Notes under the pieces: generated by a model
The model's database searches: none
What the model saw: the letters and a program-made list of their open reading frames with translations, nothing else
What the model was told of the DNA's origin: nothing
In this document: piece after piece, positions 1 through 5,580 of the stretch
Layout of the letters: every line of letters starts with the position of its first letter
How positions within the stretch are numbered: position 1 is the stretch's first letter
Translations under genes and position numbers: made by a program
Source of the DNA: Methanomicrobiales archaeon
Lineage (GTDB): Archaea > Halobacteriota > Methanomicrobia > Methanomicrobiales > Methanoculleaceae
Reading direction: 5' to 3'
Length of the DNA stretch: 8,264 bases
NCBI GenBank assembly: GCA_019136335.1
Contig: JAGVUK010000032.1
Span: 1-8,264 of the forward strand

Positions 1-741
1 CCGGACGGCGATACCGTGATCGAGGAGCCAGGCGGCAAGGTCGATCCTTCGAGAACCCTTCTTCGGCTGTGATGGTTCTTCCCGGGGGAGGAGCCCGGCG
101 AGGTACTGGAGCCGATCTATCGGGACGATCTCGATCTCTTCTGGGACCTTGAGGACCTTCGCCCGCCGGTGGGGGCGCTCCTCTGTTGAGTCGCCCTTTC
201 TTGAGAGCGTCCCGTAGAGCTTCCAGATCCGGGCGGCGTTATAGTTCGCGGTATCGACGGTGATCACATCGTTTGAGAAGAGGGCATCGAGGGTTGCGAG
301 CGCCCCCTTCACGAGCGATGTGGCTACCTCGTCGTTCGGGAGATCGATCCGGTATAACAGGTGGGCGCCATTGCCCGAATCCGCCCGGATGGGTGCATCG
401 TGCTCTTCATCCGTCGACGAGACCCCGCTCGGCCGCACCGGGTCGATGTCGATTGGGAACCAGCGCCGGCGGATGATGTCGGCATCAGCGGTCGTCGCAT
501 CCTTCCGCGAGAGGCGCATCTTGATCCGGTTCGCCCGCCGGGCGAGGAGGGCGGGGTTCGGGGTGTTTAAGGTGACGTAGATCCCGGCGACCGAGGGATC
601 GGCGTCGAGGGCCTCTACGGCCCGGGCGAGGCGCTCGTAATCGTCGAAGTAGCCGGAGTGCGTCACGCCGTCGGCGAGCGCCCGGACCTCGACCACGCTG
701 CCGGGGGCGAGGATCTCTGCTGTCTGGAGGATCTCGCTCAT
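1..741 (-). CDS. Archaeo-eukaryotic primase/polymerase (PrimPol-like) replication protein, C-terminus outside the window
   Basis: The open frame of 247 codons runs off the left edge. Its N-terminal part matches the primase-polymerase domain of archaeal and phage replication proteins. Visible signatures are GYFDDYERLARA (30-41), YVTLNTPNPALLARRANR (55-72), FPIDIDPVRPSG (95-106) with metal-binding Asp98 and Asp100, SGNGAHLLYR (122-131) with the sxH-type His127, and ARIWKLYGT (170-178). In this family a helicase or helix-turn-helix domain often follows; here that part is outside the window. The start is the ATG at 741-739, with a tandem GGAGGT-GGAGGT (742-753) directly before it, and it overlaps the upstream gene by ATGA. 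Only about 9 residues separate TDEEH from the SGNG motif, where relatives as I remember them carry roughly 20-25 more, so an internal deletion is possible. Likely role: replication initiation for an integrated virus or plasmid. Confidence 0.85.
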   Translation of the reverse strand, partial: MSEILQTAEILAPGSVVEVRALADGVTHSGYFDDYERLARAVEALDADPSVAGIYVTLNTPNPALLARRANRIKMRLSRKDATTADADIIRRRWFPIDIDPVRPSGVSSTDEEHDAPIRADSGNGAHLLYRIDLPNDEVATSLVKGALATLDALFSNDVITVDTANYNAARIWKLYGTLSRKGDSTEERPHRRAKVLKVPEEIEIVPIDRLQYLAGLLPREEPSQPKKGSRRIDLAAWLLDHGIAVR

Positions 742-1070
742 ACCTCCACCTCCGAAAAGAGGGGGGCGCTTGTCGCCTCTCCGCAGGCGACCCGCCGGAG
801 GGAGGCGAGCGGGACGGTCCAGGCACCCTCCCGGGTCCGGATCACCACCGCTTTCCCCGCGGCGTTTAGCGCCGCATATCCCTCGATCGTCACCTCCCCC
901 GTGATGGTGCCGCTTCCCCGCCGCACCCGCTCCCGGACGACCGGGGCCGGCCGGCCAAAGAAGATGAGCGCCCGGACATCAGCGGGCGATATCCGGCAGC
1001 GTTCCCCCTCGACATGGACGATGAGCCCGCCGGCCGATGTGCCGGCAAGGGTGCCTGGCTCAGGCATCAT
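738..1070 (-). CDS. Hypothetical 110-aa protein in the primase operon
   Basis: I do not recognise a named family. The protein has no obvious membrane segment, signal peptide or Cys/His metal cluster. Alternating hydrophobic residues (for example GGLIVHVEGERCRI, GTITGEVTIEGYAAL and AVVIRTREGAWTVPLASLRRV) suggest a small beta-rich, barrel-like fold of the kind seen in short archaeal viral and plasmid proteins. Its ATG overlaps the stop of the upstream 88-aa gene (ATGA), and its own TGA overlaps the primase start in the same way, so the three genes are probably translationally coupled. The last codons (GAG GTG GAG GTA) also form the primase's Shine-Dalgarno region. A role accessory to replication is inferred from position only. 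Confidence 0.72.
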   Translation of the reverse strand: MMPEPGTLAGTSAGGLIVHVEGERCRISPADVRALIFFGRPAPVVRERVRRGSGTITGEVTIEGYAALNAAGKAVVIRTREGAWTVPLASLRRVACGEATSAPLFSEVEV

Positions 1071-1333
1071 GGGCGCCCCCGCTCGACTTCGACGGCGTAG
1101 TGGTGGTTCCTGGTCCTCCGTACATGGATCTCCCGCACAGCCCTTCCATACCGCCGGATTACATCCGCCACCGCCCGCGGGATGAGGAAGAGCGGGACAG
1201 TGCTGGCGCGTTCTTCCTCAGTAGATGGTCTTATCACTCTGGGCGGAGAAGTGTTATCGGCAGTCCCGTGTGAATCGATATTGGCGTACGTTTCATCCCG
1301 TGGGCTGCCATCTTTCCTGTCTATGCTTTGCAT
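1067..1333 (-). CDS. Hypothetical 88-aa protein in the primase operon
   Basis: Family not recognised. The N-terminal 40 residues are polar and probably disordered (Asp, Ser, Thr and Arg rich). The C-terminal half is more ordered: VPLFLIPRAVADVIRRYGRAVREIHVRR looks like a helix followed by a strand and ends very basic (RRTRNHHYAVEVERGR), so nucleic-acid binding is possible but unproven. The ATG at 1333 has a good purine-rich ribosome-binding site (GGTGAGG about 7 bases upstream) inside the end of the 44-aa ORF, which overlaps it by 13 bases. Its stop overlaps the next gene's start (ATGA). This compact packing supports a real gene and a shared transcript with the primase. Confidence 0.65.
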   Translation of the reverse strand: MQSIDRKDGSPRDETYANIDSHGTADNTSPPRVIRPSTEEERASTVPLFLIPRAVADVIRRYGRAVREIHVRRTRNHHYAVEVERGRP

Positions 1334-1455
1334 TCTGTTCCCTCACCGTGTGATGCTATCAATCTGACTTTATCTTCAGCAAACAACTTCTCCCGGGCGA
1401 TCTTTGCCATCGCGCCCGGGATATGGTCAGGTAATTCCTGGGTGATCTCTTCCAT
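1321..1455 (-). CDS. Predicted 44-aa small protein, first gene of the primase operon
   Basis: The ATG at 1455-1453 opens a 44-codon frame ending in TAG at 1321-1323. The predicted protein begins MEEITQELPDHIPGAMAKIA and continues with a basic and acidic helix-like stretch (REKLFAEDKVRLIASH). It looks like a compact helical protein and could be a small DNA-binding or regulatory factor, but I recognise no family. An in-frame TAA lies 12 codons upstream with no other ATG, GTG or TTG between, so the start is fixed. The ribosome-binding site is weak (GGAAAG). The 13-base overlap with the 88-aa gene, whose Shine-Dalgarno lies inside this frame, is the main argument that it is translated. Confidence 0.5.
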   Translation of the reverse strand: MEEITQELPDHIPGAMAKIAREKLFAEDKVRLIASHGEGTECKA

Positions 1456-1511
1456 GCCGCTTTCCTGTGCTGAGATGCCGTCGTTTTGGCATTAAGCGCC
1501 GGCGCCTCTCG

Positions 1512-1543
1512 CATAAAAATAGATAGATATGAGATGATATAAG
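1512..1543 (-). promoter_or_regulatory. Probable promoter region of the primase operon
   Basis: An AT-rich island interrupts GC-rich sequence upstream of the 44-aa ORF. On the minus strand it holds a TATA-like CTTATATC (1543-1536) and a second AT-rich element, CTATTTTTAT (about 1521-1512). Archaeal start sites lie about 26 bases downstream of TATA, so transcription would begin near 1514 or 1491, leaving a leader of roughly 35-60 bases. No operator-like repeat is obvious. Confidence 0.4.
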
Positions 1544-1796
1544 CAAGAACCGCGCGGAGTGTGAGTGAAAATCTGTCAGTTGCTGTGCCCCGGGAGATAG
1601 CCTTCGGCAACCCATGTTGTGTTGCATAAATATTCAGGTGCATGGAGGGGGAGTCGCAAACCGCACGCGGGGTGAACTTTCGGAAATCCCCGGGAGCCGG
1701 CCGGGCATCCCCGCCCATGAAGAGCCTCACTCTCAAAACTGTCGTGGATCCAGCCCCCATGCCGCCGGTGGAGTTTGACGACGTACGGCTGATGTC

Positions 1797-1823
1797 GTTC
1801 CTCTCCCTGCAACGGGGAGGAAC
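1797..1823. repeat. Strong inverted repeat (hairpin)
   Basis: The arms GTTCCTCTCC (1797-1806) and GGGGAGGAAC (1814-1823) pair over 10 positions with one G-T wobble, around the 7-base loop CTGCAAC. It superficially resembles a CRISPR repeat because of the GTTCC...GGAAC ends, but its stem and spacing differ from the array at 1995-2144. No T-run follows. Function unknown. Confidence 0.5.
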
Positions 1824-1994
1824 GGATGGTGTTATTAGCGCAGACGATAGAGATGCTGGTATCGAATGTGGTTCGTTCGACAACCCGGAGTGATGATGGC
1901 GTTCGGTGAGACCCTGAGGTCTCATGCCGGCCTTCTGCTCCTCAGTCCGGGCGGATGGAAGTAACCTTTCACCCTCCTGGAATAAAAGGGAAGA

Positions 1995-2144
1995 GCGTTC
2001 CCCATGTACGTGGGGATGAACCATAGTCATCCTCGACCGCGACCGCATGCACGGTGCGTTCCCCATGTACGTGGGGATGAATCGACCTCGTCCTTACCAG
2101 GGACGTGCTCTACCGAGTGTTCCCCATCCCTGTGGGGACAGACC
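1995..2144 (+). CRISPR. Minimal CRISPR array, type I-E-like repeats: 3 repeats, 2 spacers, no cas genes in the window
   Basis: Three 28-bp repeats lie at exactly 61-base intervals: 1995-2022, 2056-2083 and 2117-2144. The first two differ at one base (ATGAACC versus ATGAATC at the 3' end). Their inner palindrome is CCCCATGTACGTGGGG. The third has a T at position 2, CCCTG in place of GTACG in the loop, and ACAGACC at its end, so it is degenerate. Spacers of 33 bases lie at 2023-2055 and 2084-2116. The pattern GTTCCCC...GGGGATGAACC resembles type I-E repeats, in which the 3' end forms the crRNA 5' handle. That, with the degenerate repeat as trailer, gives plus-strand transcription and a leader on the left. 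With only two spacers, a degenerate end and no cas genes nearby, it is probably a relic or a satellite of an array elsewhere. Confidence 0.88.
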
Positions 2145-2286
2145 GGACCCGGAATTCCCCCCGCCGGCCGGCGCCCGCCCTCCCGCTACCGGATGACCCC
2201 CCGGCGCCATCGTCGCCTCGGTCCGGCTCCCGGCGCATATTACAGGAGAGGGTACAGGTAAACGGATAAGGGTTCCCATCCCTCCC

Positions 2287-2943
2287 TCACTCCTCCCCGC
2301 CCTGGATCTCCCGGTAGTACCGGCAGAGGTCCGCGACGACACACCGCTCGTGCTTCGGGTTCTCGGCCGTGCAGACAGCACGCCCGTGGCGGATCAGGAG
2401 GTAGTTGATGTCCCGCCAGACCTCTCGCGGGAAGAGGGCCATGAGGTCGCGCTCGATGATATCGGGGTTCGTGCTCCCGGTGAATCCTATCCTCTTTGAG
2501 ACCCGGCGGACGTGAGTGTCGACGGCGATACCGACGTTGACCCCGAACGCGTGGGAGAGGACGATGTTCGCGGTCTTCCTCCCCACCCCCGGGAGCGACC
2601 GGAGTTCCTCCATCGTCCGCGGGACCTCCCCGCCGAAGTCGGCGACAAGCCTCCTCGCCGTCTCGACGATATAACGGGACTTCGCGCGGTGGAACCCGAT
2701 GCTCCTGATGAGCGGCTCCACCTCCTCGGGCTCCGCGCGGGCAAGCGCCTCCGGCGTCGGGTAACGGGAAAAGAGGGCGTCACGGACGGCGTTGACGGCG
2801 CGGTCCGTCGTCTGCGCGGAGAGGATCGTGAGGACCAGCGCCTCAAAAGGGTTTTTGAAGTCGATGAAATGACGTCTGCCGCCGACGACGGGGTACTCGG
2901 CAAGAAGACGGCGGTACGCCTCGCAGGCAGTCTCGCGGTTCAT
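2287..2943 (-). CDS. nth: Endonuclease III (DNA glycosylase/AP lyase), with a Cys-to-His change in the Fe-S motif
   Basis: Base-excision repair enzyme that removes oxidised pyrimidines and cleaves the resulting abasic site. The protein has 218 residues, the usual length. The core signature FEALVLTILSAQTTD (33-47) is followed by the helix-hairpin-helix LPGVGRKTAN (117-126) with catalytic Lys123, then VDTHVRR (141-147) with catalytic Asp142. The C-terminal cluster loop is normally C-x6-C-x2-C-x5-C. Here it reads CTAENPKHERCVVADLC: Cys191, His198, Cys201, Cys207, so the second ligand is His. I choose the ATG at 2943-2941, because an upstream in-frame ATG (3030) would translate the tRNA-Pro gene. 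The start lies 5 bases after the tRNA 3' end, so the two are probably cotranscribed. No clear T-run terminator follows the gene. Confidence 0.95.
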   Translation of the reverse strand: MNRETACEAYRRLLAEYPVVGGRRHFIDFKNPFEALVLTILSAQTTDRAVNAVRDALFSRYPTPEALARAEPEEVEPLIRSIGFHRAKSRYIVETARRLVADFGGEVPRTMEELRSLPGVGRKTANIVLSHAFGVNVGIAVDTHVRRVSKRIGFTGSTNPDIIERDLMALFPREVWRDINYLLIRHGRAVCTAENPKHERCVVADLCRYYREIQGGEE

Positions 2944-2948
2944 ACGGA

Positions 2949-3023
2949 TGGGGCAGGGCAGATTCGAACTGCCGTCAAAGCGTCCCAAACGCTCTAGGAT
3001 GGACCAGGCTACCCTACTGCCCC
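2949..3023 (-). tRNA. tRNA-Pro (anticodon UGG)
   Basis: On the minus strand this folds as a full cloverleaf: acceptor GGGGCAG/CTGCCCC with discriminator A at 2949, D-arm GGGT...ATCC containing the AGCCTGGT loop typical of archaeal tRNA-Pro, anticodon stem GAGCG/CGCTT with loop TTTGGGA, variable loop TGAC, and T-arm GGCAG-TTCGAAT-CTGCC. The anticodon TGG reads CCA and, by wobble, other proline codons. CCA is not encoded and no intron is visible. AT-rich elements that could serve as the promoter lie upstream, at about 3049-3061 and 3031-3037. The 3' end is 5 bases from the nth start codon. Confidence 0.95.
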
Positions 3024-3073
3024 GTACCACTATATGTTAGAGAAGCAGGCAAAAATAGTTACCGATAGAGGGA

Positions 3074-3778
3074 TCAGGCCGGCAGGGGGTTTACGTGCTC
3101 TTCGCTCACGATGGTGCCGACAAAAGTCCCCTCCACGATCGCCCGGTAGAGGTTCTCCGGGTCGCGGCCGTCAAGCACCAGGAGCGGGATCCCGGACCGT
3201 TCGACGACCTTCCCGGCCACGATGTCAAGCACATTGTTCGCACCCGCATCCATCCTCCCCCGGGTGATGATATCGAGGAGCTCCTGCGGCGTGAGGCGCT
3301 CATACCTCACCGCGGCGGCGTCCTTCTTCGGGTCGGCGCTGTAGATCCCGTTGACCGACGTGGCGTTGATGAGGAGGTCGGCGCCGACGCTCTCGGCGAG
3401 GACCGCAGATACCGCGTCGGTCGTCTGCGCGGGGGTGATGCCGCCCATGACGACGATCTTTCCCGTCTGTGCGAACTCCCGCGCCTCCGTGTAGTTCTCG
3501 GCAACGCGCGGGTAGGCCGCATCCCCGAGTCCGGCCACCAGGAGACGCGCGTTCAGCCGGGTCACCAGGATCCCGAGCTCATCCGCCGTCGCCTCACCGG
3601 CACCGAGCTCGCGGGCAACCTGGATGTACCGGCGCGCCTCCCCACCGCCGCCGACGACGATAAAAATCCCGCATTTCCCGGCGAGCCTGGAGAGGACAGA
3701 GACGTAGCGGCTTATATTGTTCGATTCAAGCGAAGGGACCAGAACCGAGCCGCCCAGAGATATCACAATCTTCTTCAT
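3074..3778 (-). CDS. pyrH: UMP kinase, archaeal type
   Basis: Phosphorylates UMP to UDP with ATP in pyrimidine nucleotide synthesis; cytoplasmic. The 234-residue length and amino-acid-kinase fold fit the archaeal PyrH group. The N-terminal MKKIVISLGGSVLVPS carries the nucleotide-binding Lys and Gly-Gly. Other family segments are FIVVGGGGEARRYIQVARE (about 40-58), VVMGGITPAQTTDAVSAVLAE, and ADLLINATSVNGIYSADPKKD, followed by RMDAGANNVLDIVAGKVVERSGIP in the C-terminal half. GGGTGA lies just before the ATG (3778-3776), but with very short spacing. A TATA-like GTATATG (3814-3808) about 33 bases upstream implies a leader of only a few bases. The gene is divergent from the zinc-ribbon gene across 41 bases and ends 50 bases before tRNA-Pro; the run RC TTTTT near 3056 may terminate it. 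Confidence 0.96.
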   Translation of the reverse strand: MKKIVISLGGSVLVPSLESNNISRYVSVLSRLAGKCGIFIVVGGGGEARRYIQVARELGAGEATADELGILVTRLNARLLVAGLGDAAYPRVAENYTEAREFAQTGKIVVMGGITPAQTTDAVSAVLAESVGADLLINATSVNGIYSADPKKDAAAVRYERLTPQELLDIITRGRMDAGANNVLDIVAGKVVERSGIPLLVLDGRDPENLYRAIVEGTFVGTIVSEEHVNPLPA

Positions 3779-3784
3779 TTCACC

Positions 3785-3814
3785 CTACTATTATCCCTGA
3801 TACCGCTCATATAC
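3785..3814. promoter_or_regulatory. Divergent promoters of pyrH and the zinc-ribbon gene
   Basis: Only 41 bases separate the two start codons. On the plus strand, CTACTATTAT (3785-3794) is centred about 29 bases before the GTG, which puts the transcription start almost at the start codon. On the minus strand, GTATATG (3814-3808) is about 33 bases before the pyrH ATG. The two TATA-like boxes interleave, so initiation in one direction may interfere with the other. Confidence 0.5.
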
Positions 3815-3819
3815 CTGTC

Positions 3820-3969
3820 GTGAACAGGCTGCACTGCCCCGTATGCAACGCAACAGAGGTCTGGGAGATCGCAGGAGGCTGTACCGGCAAGATCTACCGG
3901 TGCAAGCGTTGCGGGTATCGCGGAGCGCTCATCATCGAGTACGACGATGAGGAGCGCGACAAGCGGTAG
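3820..3969 (+). CDS. Small zinc-ribbon protein, 49 aa, GTG start
   Basis: A short frame from GTG at 3820 to TAG at 3969 encodes a 49-residue protein. It has two CxxC knuckles, CPVC (6-9) and CKRC (28-31), separated by a short strand-rich segment (TEVWEIAGGCTGKIYR), which is a classic zinc ribbon, and it ends in an acidic and basic tail (EYDDEERDKR). Similar tiny zinc ribbons are common in methanogens and usually have no assigned role; nucleic-acid or protein binding is the general expectation. A TATA-like element about 29 bases upstream and the lack of a Shine-Dalgarno suggest a leaderless mRNA. It is divergent from pyrH and sits 55 bases before the radical SAM gene. Confidence 0.8.
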   Translation: MNRLHCPVCNATEVWEIAGGCTGKIYRCKRCGYRGALIIEYDDEERDKR

Positions 3970-3983
3970 CCCGGCACCGCAGT

Positions 3984-3993
3984 GATTAATACC
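3984..3993 (+). promoter_or_regulatory. TATA-like promoter of the radical SAM gene
   Basis: GATTAATACC in otherwise GC-rich sequence predicts transcription from about 4013. This leaves a leader of about 12 bases containing GGTGG, a short Shine-Dalgarno-like match upstream of the ATG at 4025. Confidence 0.45.
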
Positions 3994-4024
3994 ATGCGCC
4001 CCCTCATCCTCATGCGGTGGCCAT

Positions 4025-5038
4025 ATGCACGAGGCGCGACTCTACCGGAAACTCGAGGAGAACACCGTCCGCTGTTCGCTCTGTTCCCACCGGTGCACCA
4101 TACGGGACGGCAAACAGGGAGTCTGCGGCGTTCGCATCAACCGCGGCGGCACGCTTTACGCCGCCACCTTCGGCAAAATCATCGCCGAAGCGGTCGACCC
4201 CATCGAGAAGAAACCACTCTACCACTTCCTGCCCGGAACGCTCTCCTACTCCCTCGGGACCATCGGGTGCAACTTCCACTGCGAGCACTGCCAGAACTGG
4301 CACATCTCCCAGCAGACGCTGGAGATGGAGGCGCTCCGGGACCTCGCCCCGGAGCAGGGCGTGGAACGGGCGATCAGGTCGGGCTGTGCGAGCATCGCCT
4401 GGACCTACAACGAACCCACCATCTGGCACGAGTACCCGCTTGCGATGGGGACGCTGGCGCGCGAAAAAGGCCTCGGGACCGTCTACGTCACGAACGGCTA
4501 TATTACAGAAGTTGGGCTCCGCGAGCTCTCACCCATGCTCAACGCCTTCCGCGTCGACATCAAATCGTTCTCCGACACCTTCTACCGGAAGGTCTGCGGG
4601 GGGCGGCTGCAGCCGGTCCTCGACGCGACGGCGCTTGCAAAGGAGCTCGGGATGCACGTCGAGACGGTCACGCTGGTCATCCCGGGGCAGAACGACTCGA
4701 TGGACGAGATGGAGACACTCATCCGGTGGGTGCTCGATACCCTCGGGCCGGACACCCCGATGCACTTCACCCGGTTCCACCCCGACTACAGGATGCTGGA
4801 GGTGAGACCGACTGCGATCAGGACACTTGAGAAGATCTACGAGCGTGCAAAAGAACTCGGGCTCCACTACCCGTACCTCGGCAACGTCGGGGGCCACCCC
4901 TACGAGAGCACCTACTGCCCCACCTGCGGCAGCCTTGCCATCGAGCGGTCGGGCTACGCGGTCAGGATACGGGGGCTCGATGATCATACCTGCACGGAGT
5001 GCGGCGGGCGCATCGAGTATGTCTCGAAGATCGACTGA
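4025..5038 (+). CDS. amrS: Radical SAM protein of the AmmeMemoRadiSam type (AmrS-like)
   Basis: The 337-residue protein has the radical SAM cluster CNFHCEHC: Cys82, Cys86 and Cys89 (C-x3-C-x2-C), followed by QNW as in AmrS and other proteins annotated as relatives of pyruvate formate-lyase activase. The N-terminus carries a cysteine-rich segment, CSLCSHRC...C (17, 20, 24, 34), typical of AmrS. The C-terminus carries a zinc ribbon, CPTC (298-301) and CTEC (323-326). Other family segments are AWTYNEPTIWHEY and VYVTNGYITE, with THVDIKSF-type strands in the barrel (RVDIKSF). AmrS is named for frequent association with AMMECR1 and Memo proteins; neither is in this window, and the physiological reaction is not settled by the sequence. 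Its 3' end overlaps the Mut7-C gene by 20 bases, implying cotranscription. Confidence 0.92.
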   Translation: MHEARLYRKLEENTVRCSLCSHRCTIRDGKQGVCGVRINRGGTLYAATFGKIIAEAVDPIEKKPLYHFLPGTLSYSLGTIGCNFHCEHCQNWHISQQTLEMEALRDLAPEQGVERAIRSGCASIAWTYNEPTIWHEYPLAMGTLAREKGLGTVYVTNGYITEVGLRELSPMLNAFRVDIKSFSDTFYRKVCGGRLQPVLDATALAKELGMHVETVTLVIPGQNDSMDEMETLIRWVLDTLGPDTPMHFTRFHPDYRMLEVRPTAIRTLEKIYERAKELGLHYPYLGNVGGHPYESTYCPTCGSLAIERSGYAVRIRGLDDHTCTECGGRIEYVSKID

Positions 5039-5510
5039 ACAGCGGAGGTTCCTCGCCGACCGGATGCTCGGGACGCTCACCCGCTACCTCCGGTTCATGG
5101 GCTACGACACGATGAGCGCAAACAGCCTCGCCCCGGGCAGGACCCGGGAGGACACACTCCTCCTCGAGATCGCCGCACAGGACAACCGGGTCCTCCTGAC
5201 CCGGGACCGTGAACTTGCACGGCGGGGCGGTGCACAGGCAGTCTACATCGCATCCGAAGAGATCATGGACCAGATCCGGCAGGTCGCCGCCCTCGGGCTC
5301 ATCGAACCCCGGATCCGGATGAGCCGCTGCTCGATCTGCAATACGCGCCTGCGACCCGCCACCGCTCGTGAGGTCCGGGAGGCGCACTACGCACCGCGAT
5401 CAGACCGGGGGAGGGAGTTCTCGTGGTGCCCCGTCTGCCGGAAACTCTACTGGATGGGCTCGCACGGTGATCGCATCGAGGAACGCCTGAAAGAATCCCT
5501 CTCTTCCTGA
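5019..5510 (+). CDS. Mut7-C RNase domain protein with C-terminal zinc ribbon
   Basis: The 163-residue protein matches the Mut7-C (PF01927, PIN-like) family. RRFLADRMLGTLTRYLRFMGYDT (9-31) carries the conserved Asp14 and Asp30, and VLLTRDRELARR (58-69) carries Asp63. The C-terminal zinc ribbon has CSIC (104-107) and CPVC (137-140), with the usual KLYWMGSHGDRI following. The family is predicted to be a nuclease acting on RNA. I use the ATG at 5019, which lies inside the end of the radical SAM gene in another frame (20-base overlap); a start at 5063 would remove the first conserved segment. Translational coupling is likely. The pairing with AmrS is of unknown meaning and may only be operon convenience. 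Confidence 0.9.
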   Translation: MSRRSTEQRRFLADRMLGTLTRYLRFMGYDTMSANSLAPGRTREDTLLLEIAAQDNRVLLTRDRELARRGGAQAVYIASEEIMDQIRQVAALGLIEPRIRMSRCSICNTRLRPATAREVREAHYAPRSDRGREFSWCPVCRKLYWMGSHGDRIEERLKESLSS

Positions 5511-5580
5511 CCCGGCACCCGGCATATCCCAAACCGGACCGCGAAAACGCCCCGTATCAGGCAATTTTCAAAAAAACCAA

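Larger units (their letters stand above)
1456..1994. other. Intergenic stretch without a credible gene; two strong hairpins
   Basis: Open frames occur on both strands but lack good start signals. The longest minus-strand frame runs through the CRISPR repeats, so I call none. Two inverted repeats stand out. One spans 1797-1823, with about 10 bp of stem (GTTCCTCTCC against GGGGAGGAAC, one G-T pair) and a 7-base loop. The other spans 1907-1924 (TGAGACC-CTGA-GGTCTCA). Neither is followed by a T-run on the plus strand. They may belong to a non-coding RNA or a decayed element. The last part (about 1900-1994) sits where a CRISPR leader would lie but is not notably AT-rich apart from GGAATAAAAGGG just before the first repeat. 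Confidence 0.5.

Noticed and set aside
1797..1823. Possible outlying degenerate CRISPR repeat
   Set aside because: Its distance to the first repeat is not a multiple of 61, and its inner stem does not match the repeat palindrome.
1642..1893. A plus-strand frame of 83 codons in the non-coding stretch
   Set aside because: No recognised family, no promoter or Shine-Dalgarno, and it contains the hairpin at 1797-1823. It could be a remnant, but I cannot support it as a gene.
1359..2066. A 235-codon minus-strand open frame
   Set aside because: It runs through two CRISPR repeats, has no ribosome-binding site and shows low-complexity Ser/Arg/Pro composition; the supported small gene at 1321-1455 occupies another frame.
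2949..3023. tRNA-Pro as an attachment site for the element on the left
   Set aside because: The tRNA end faces nth, no second copy of its 3' end was seen in the window, and nth would be trapped between; no att duplication can be shown.
2944..3030. N-terminal extension of Nth by 29 residues
   Set aside because: The extension would translate the entire tRNA-Pro gene; family length and alignment favour the ATG at 2943.
4981..5038. C-terminal zinc ribbon of the radical SAM protein as an unusual fusion
   Set aside because: Two CxxC knuckles at the C-terminus are, as far as I recall, a normal part of AmrS-type proteins.
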